Assembly (NCBI GenBank): GCA_003240775.1
Contig: QFNI01000035.1
Coordinates: 1-41,091, forward strand
Source: Mesorhizobium amorphae
GTDB lineage: Bacteria; Pseudomonadota; Alphaproteobacteria; Rhizobiales; Rhizobiaceae
Direction of reading: 5' to 3'
Length of the DNA stretch: 41,091 nt
Shown one piece after another: positions 40,741 through 41,091 of the stretch (position 1 is its first letter; each line of letters starts with the position of its first letter). Under the pieces are notes generated by a model that did no database searches, was not told where the DNA came from, and worked only from the letters and a program-made list of their open reading frames with translations. A program made the position numbers and the translations under genes.

Positions 40741-40832
40741 GCGGAAAGCCCCGCTTGGCAAGCCGCCGCGATCGTCTCGCCACAGGCAATGATGCGCTTT
40801 GGCGGGGCTTTTGGCCGCGCGCCTTTTTCCGC
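40741..40832. repeat. Nested inverted repeats in the yihY/HIG1 spacer
   Basis: AAAGCCCCGC (40745-40754) and GCGGGGCTTT (40802-40811) are perfect 10-base arms 47 bases apart. GCGGAAA (40741-40747) is complementary to TTTCCGC (40826-40832), sharing the AAA with the inner arm, so two structures compete. This lies in the 382-base spacer between yihY (start 40563) and the HIG1 gene; the rest of the spacer holds the unsupported N-terminal extension of yihY and a CTATGT (40846-40851) that could be a -10 box. Confidence 0.5.
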
Positions 40833-40945
40833 GCGTGCCGCCGCGCTATGTGTTGCCCCCATTGCCCGGCCTGCGCTTCGTGAGTGCCCGGCGCCCCCAT
40901 TTCGCGCCGCGCAGAGGCGGTGCTGCCGAACGATCGGACCTTGTC

Positions 40946-41091
40946 ATGGCCACAGTGTTCAACGTGCTCGCCATCGTCGTCATGATGGCGGTGGTGTTCG
41001 TGCTCCTGCGGGGGCTCTTCAACATGATGCGGGGCGGCTCGGGCGTCACCTCCAACAGGCTGATGCAGGCGCGCGTCGCCTTGCAGTTCGT
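40946..41091 (+). CDS. HIG1 domain-containing protein (3' truncated by window end)
   Basis: The visible 48 residues begin MATVFNVLAIVVMMAVVFVLLRGLFNMMRGGS, a first membrane helix, then SNRLMQARVALQF, the loop before the second helix. This matches small twin-transmembrane HIG1_N proteins of alphaproteobacteria, related to mitochondrial respiratory supercomplex factors. The reading frame is still open at the end of the window. No promoter is certain. Confidence 0.85.
   Translation, partial: MATVFNVLAIVVMMAVVFVLLRGLFNMMRGGSGVTSNRLMQARVALQF

Noticed and set aside
40564..40761. N-terminal extension of YihY
   Set aside because: The segment is Pro-rich, its first half uses codons unlike the rest of the gene, and the family similarity begins right after the ATG at 40563. 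It cannot be fully excluded.

Overview
The window is a gene-dense (about 90% coding, visibly GC-rich) stretch of alphaproteobacterial core chromosome, most likely from the order Hyphomicrobiales (Rhizobiales). Support for this comes from the aerobic cobaltochelatase pair cobS-cobT, a SAM-II riboswitch in front of metX-metW, a CtrA-type TTAA-N7-TTAA box beside ftsE, promoters of the alphaproteobacterial TTGAC-N16/17-CTATRN form, a rhizobial-style intergenic palindrome, and gene order (xerD-accA; J-domain-cobS-cobT; rpmB-DUF3108; metX-metW; hisC-tyrC; ftsE-ftsX-ydcF-plsC). I cannot name the genus from sequence alone. There is no prophage, insertion sequence, CRISPR array or integrase apart from the housekeeping XerD.

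Layout. 1-8.2 kb: small membrane protein, xerD, accA, a periplasmic L,D-transpeptidase-like lipoprotein, tusA, a dac-cobW unit on the minus strand, an M20 amidohydrolase and a parDE toxin-antitoxin pair. 8.2-13.3 kb: bolA facing a J-domain protein, cobS, cobT and an esterase-like secreted protein. 13.3-18 kb: a divergent CDF transporter, a queuosine-precursor transporter (yhhQ) with a likely preQ1 riboswitch, rpmB, DUF3108, an EamA exporter and gloB. 18-24.8 kb: methyltransferase-HAD, a 131-bp palindromic element, metW/metX with a SAM-II riboswitch plus terminator, hisC-tyrC and DUF2125. 24.8-34.2 kb: chaC, plsC-ydcF-ftsX-ftsE, a divergent membrane protein-hpt pair, a polysaccharide flippase with a GNAT protein, and an acyl-CoA synthetase. 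34.3-36.4 kb: a MarR-controlled operon (DUF1428, VOC, unknown) and tRNA-Leu(CAA). 36.5-41 kb: dsbB, an HNH nuclease, an AlkA-like glycosylase, gluQ, a small membrane protein, yihY and the start of a HIG1-domain gene.

Themes. Several genes are translationally coupled through ATGA or TGATG overlaps (dac/cobW, cobT/esterase-like, methyltransferase/HAD, metX/metW, hisC/tyrC). Two genes touch queuosine biology: yhhQ imports a precursor and gluQ glutamylates queuosine in tRNA-Asp. Two RNA switches stand out. The metX leader carries a SAM-II aptamer with a terminator and a plausible antiterminator. The yhhQ leader carries a compact preQ1-I-like pseudoknot whose second helix would use the AUG start codon itself. 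The least-described unit is the marR-DUF1428-VOC-105-aa module, with an operator embedded in a marR promoter that would give a leaderless mRNA.
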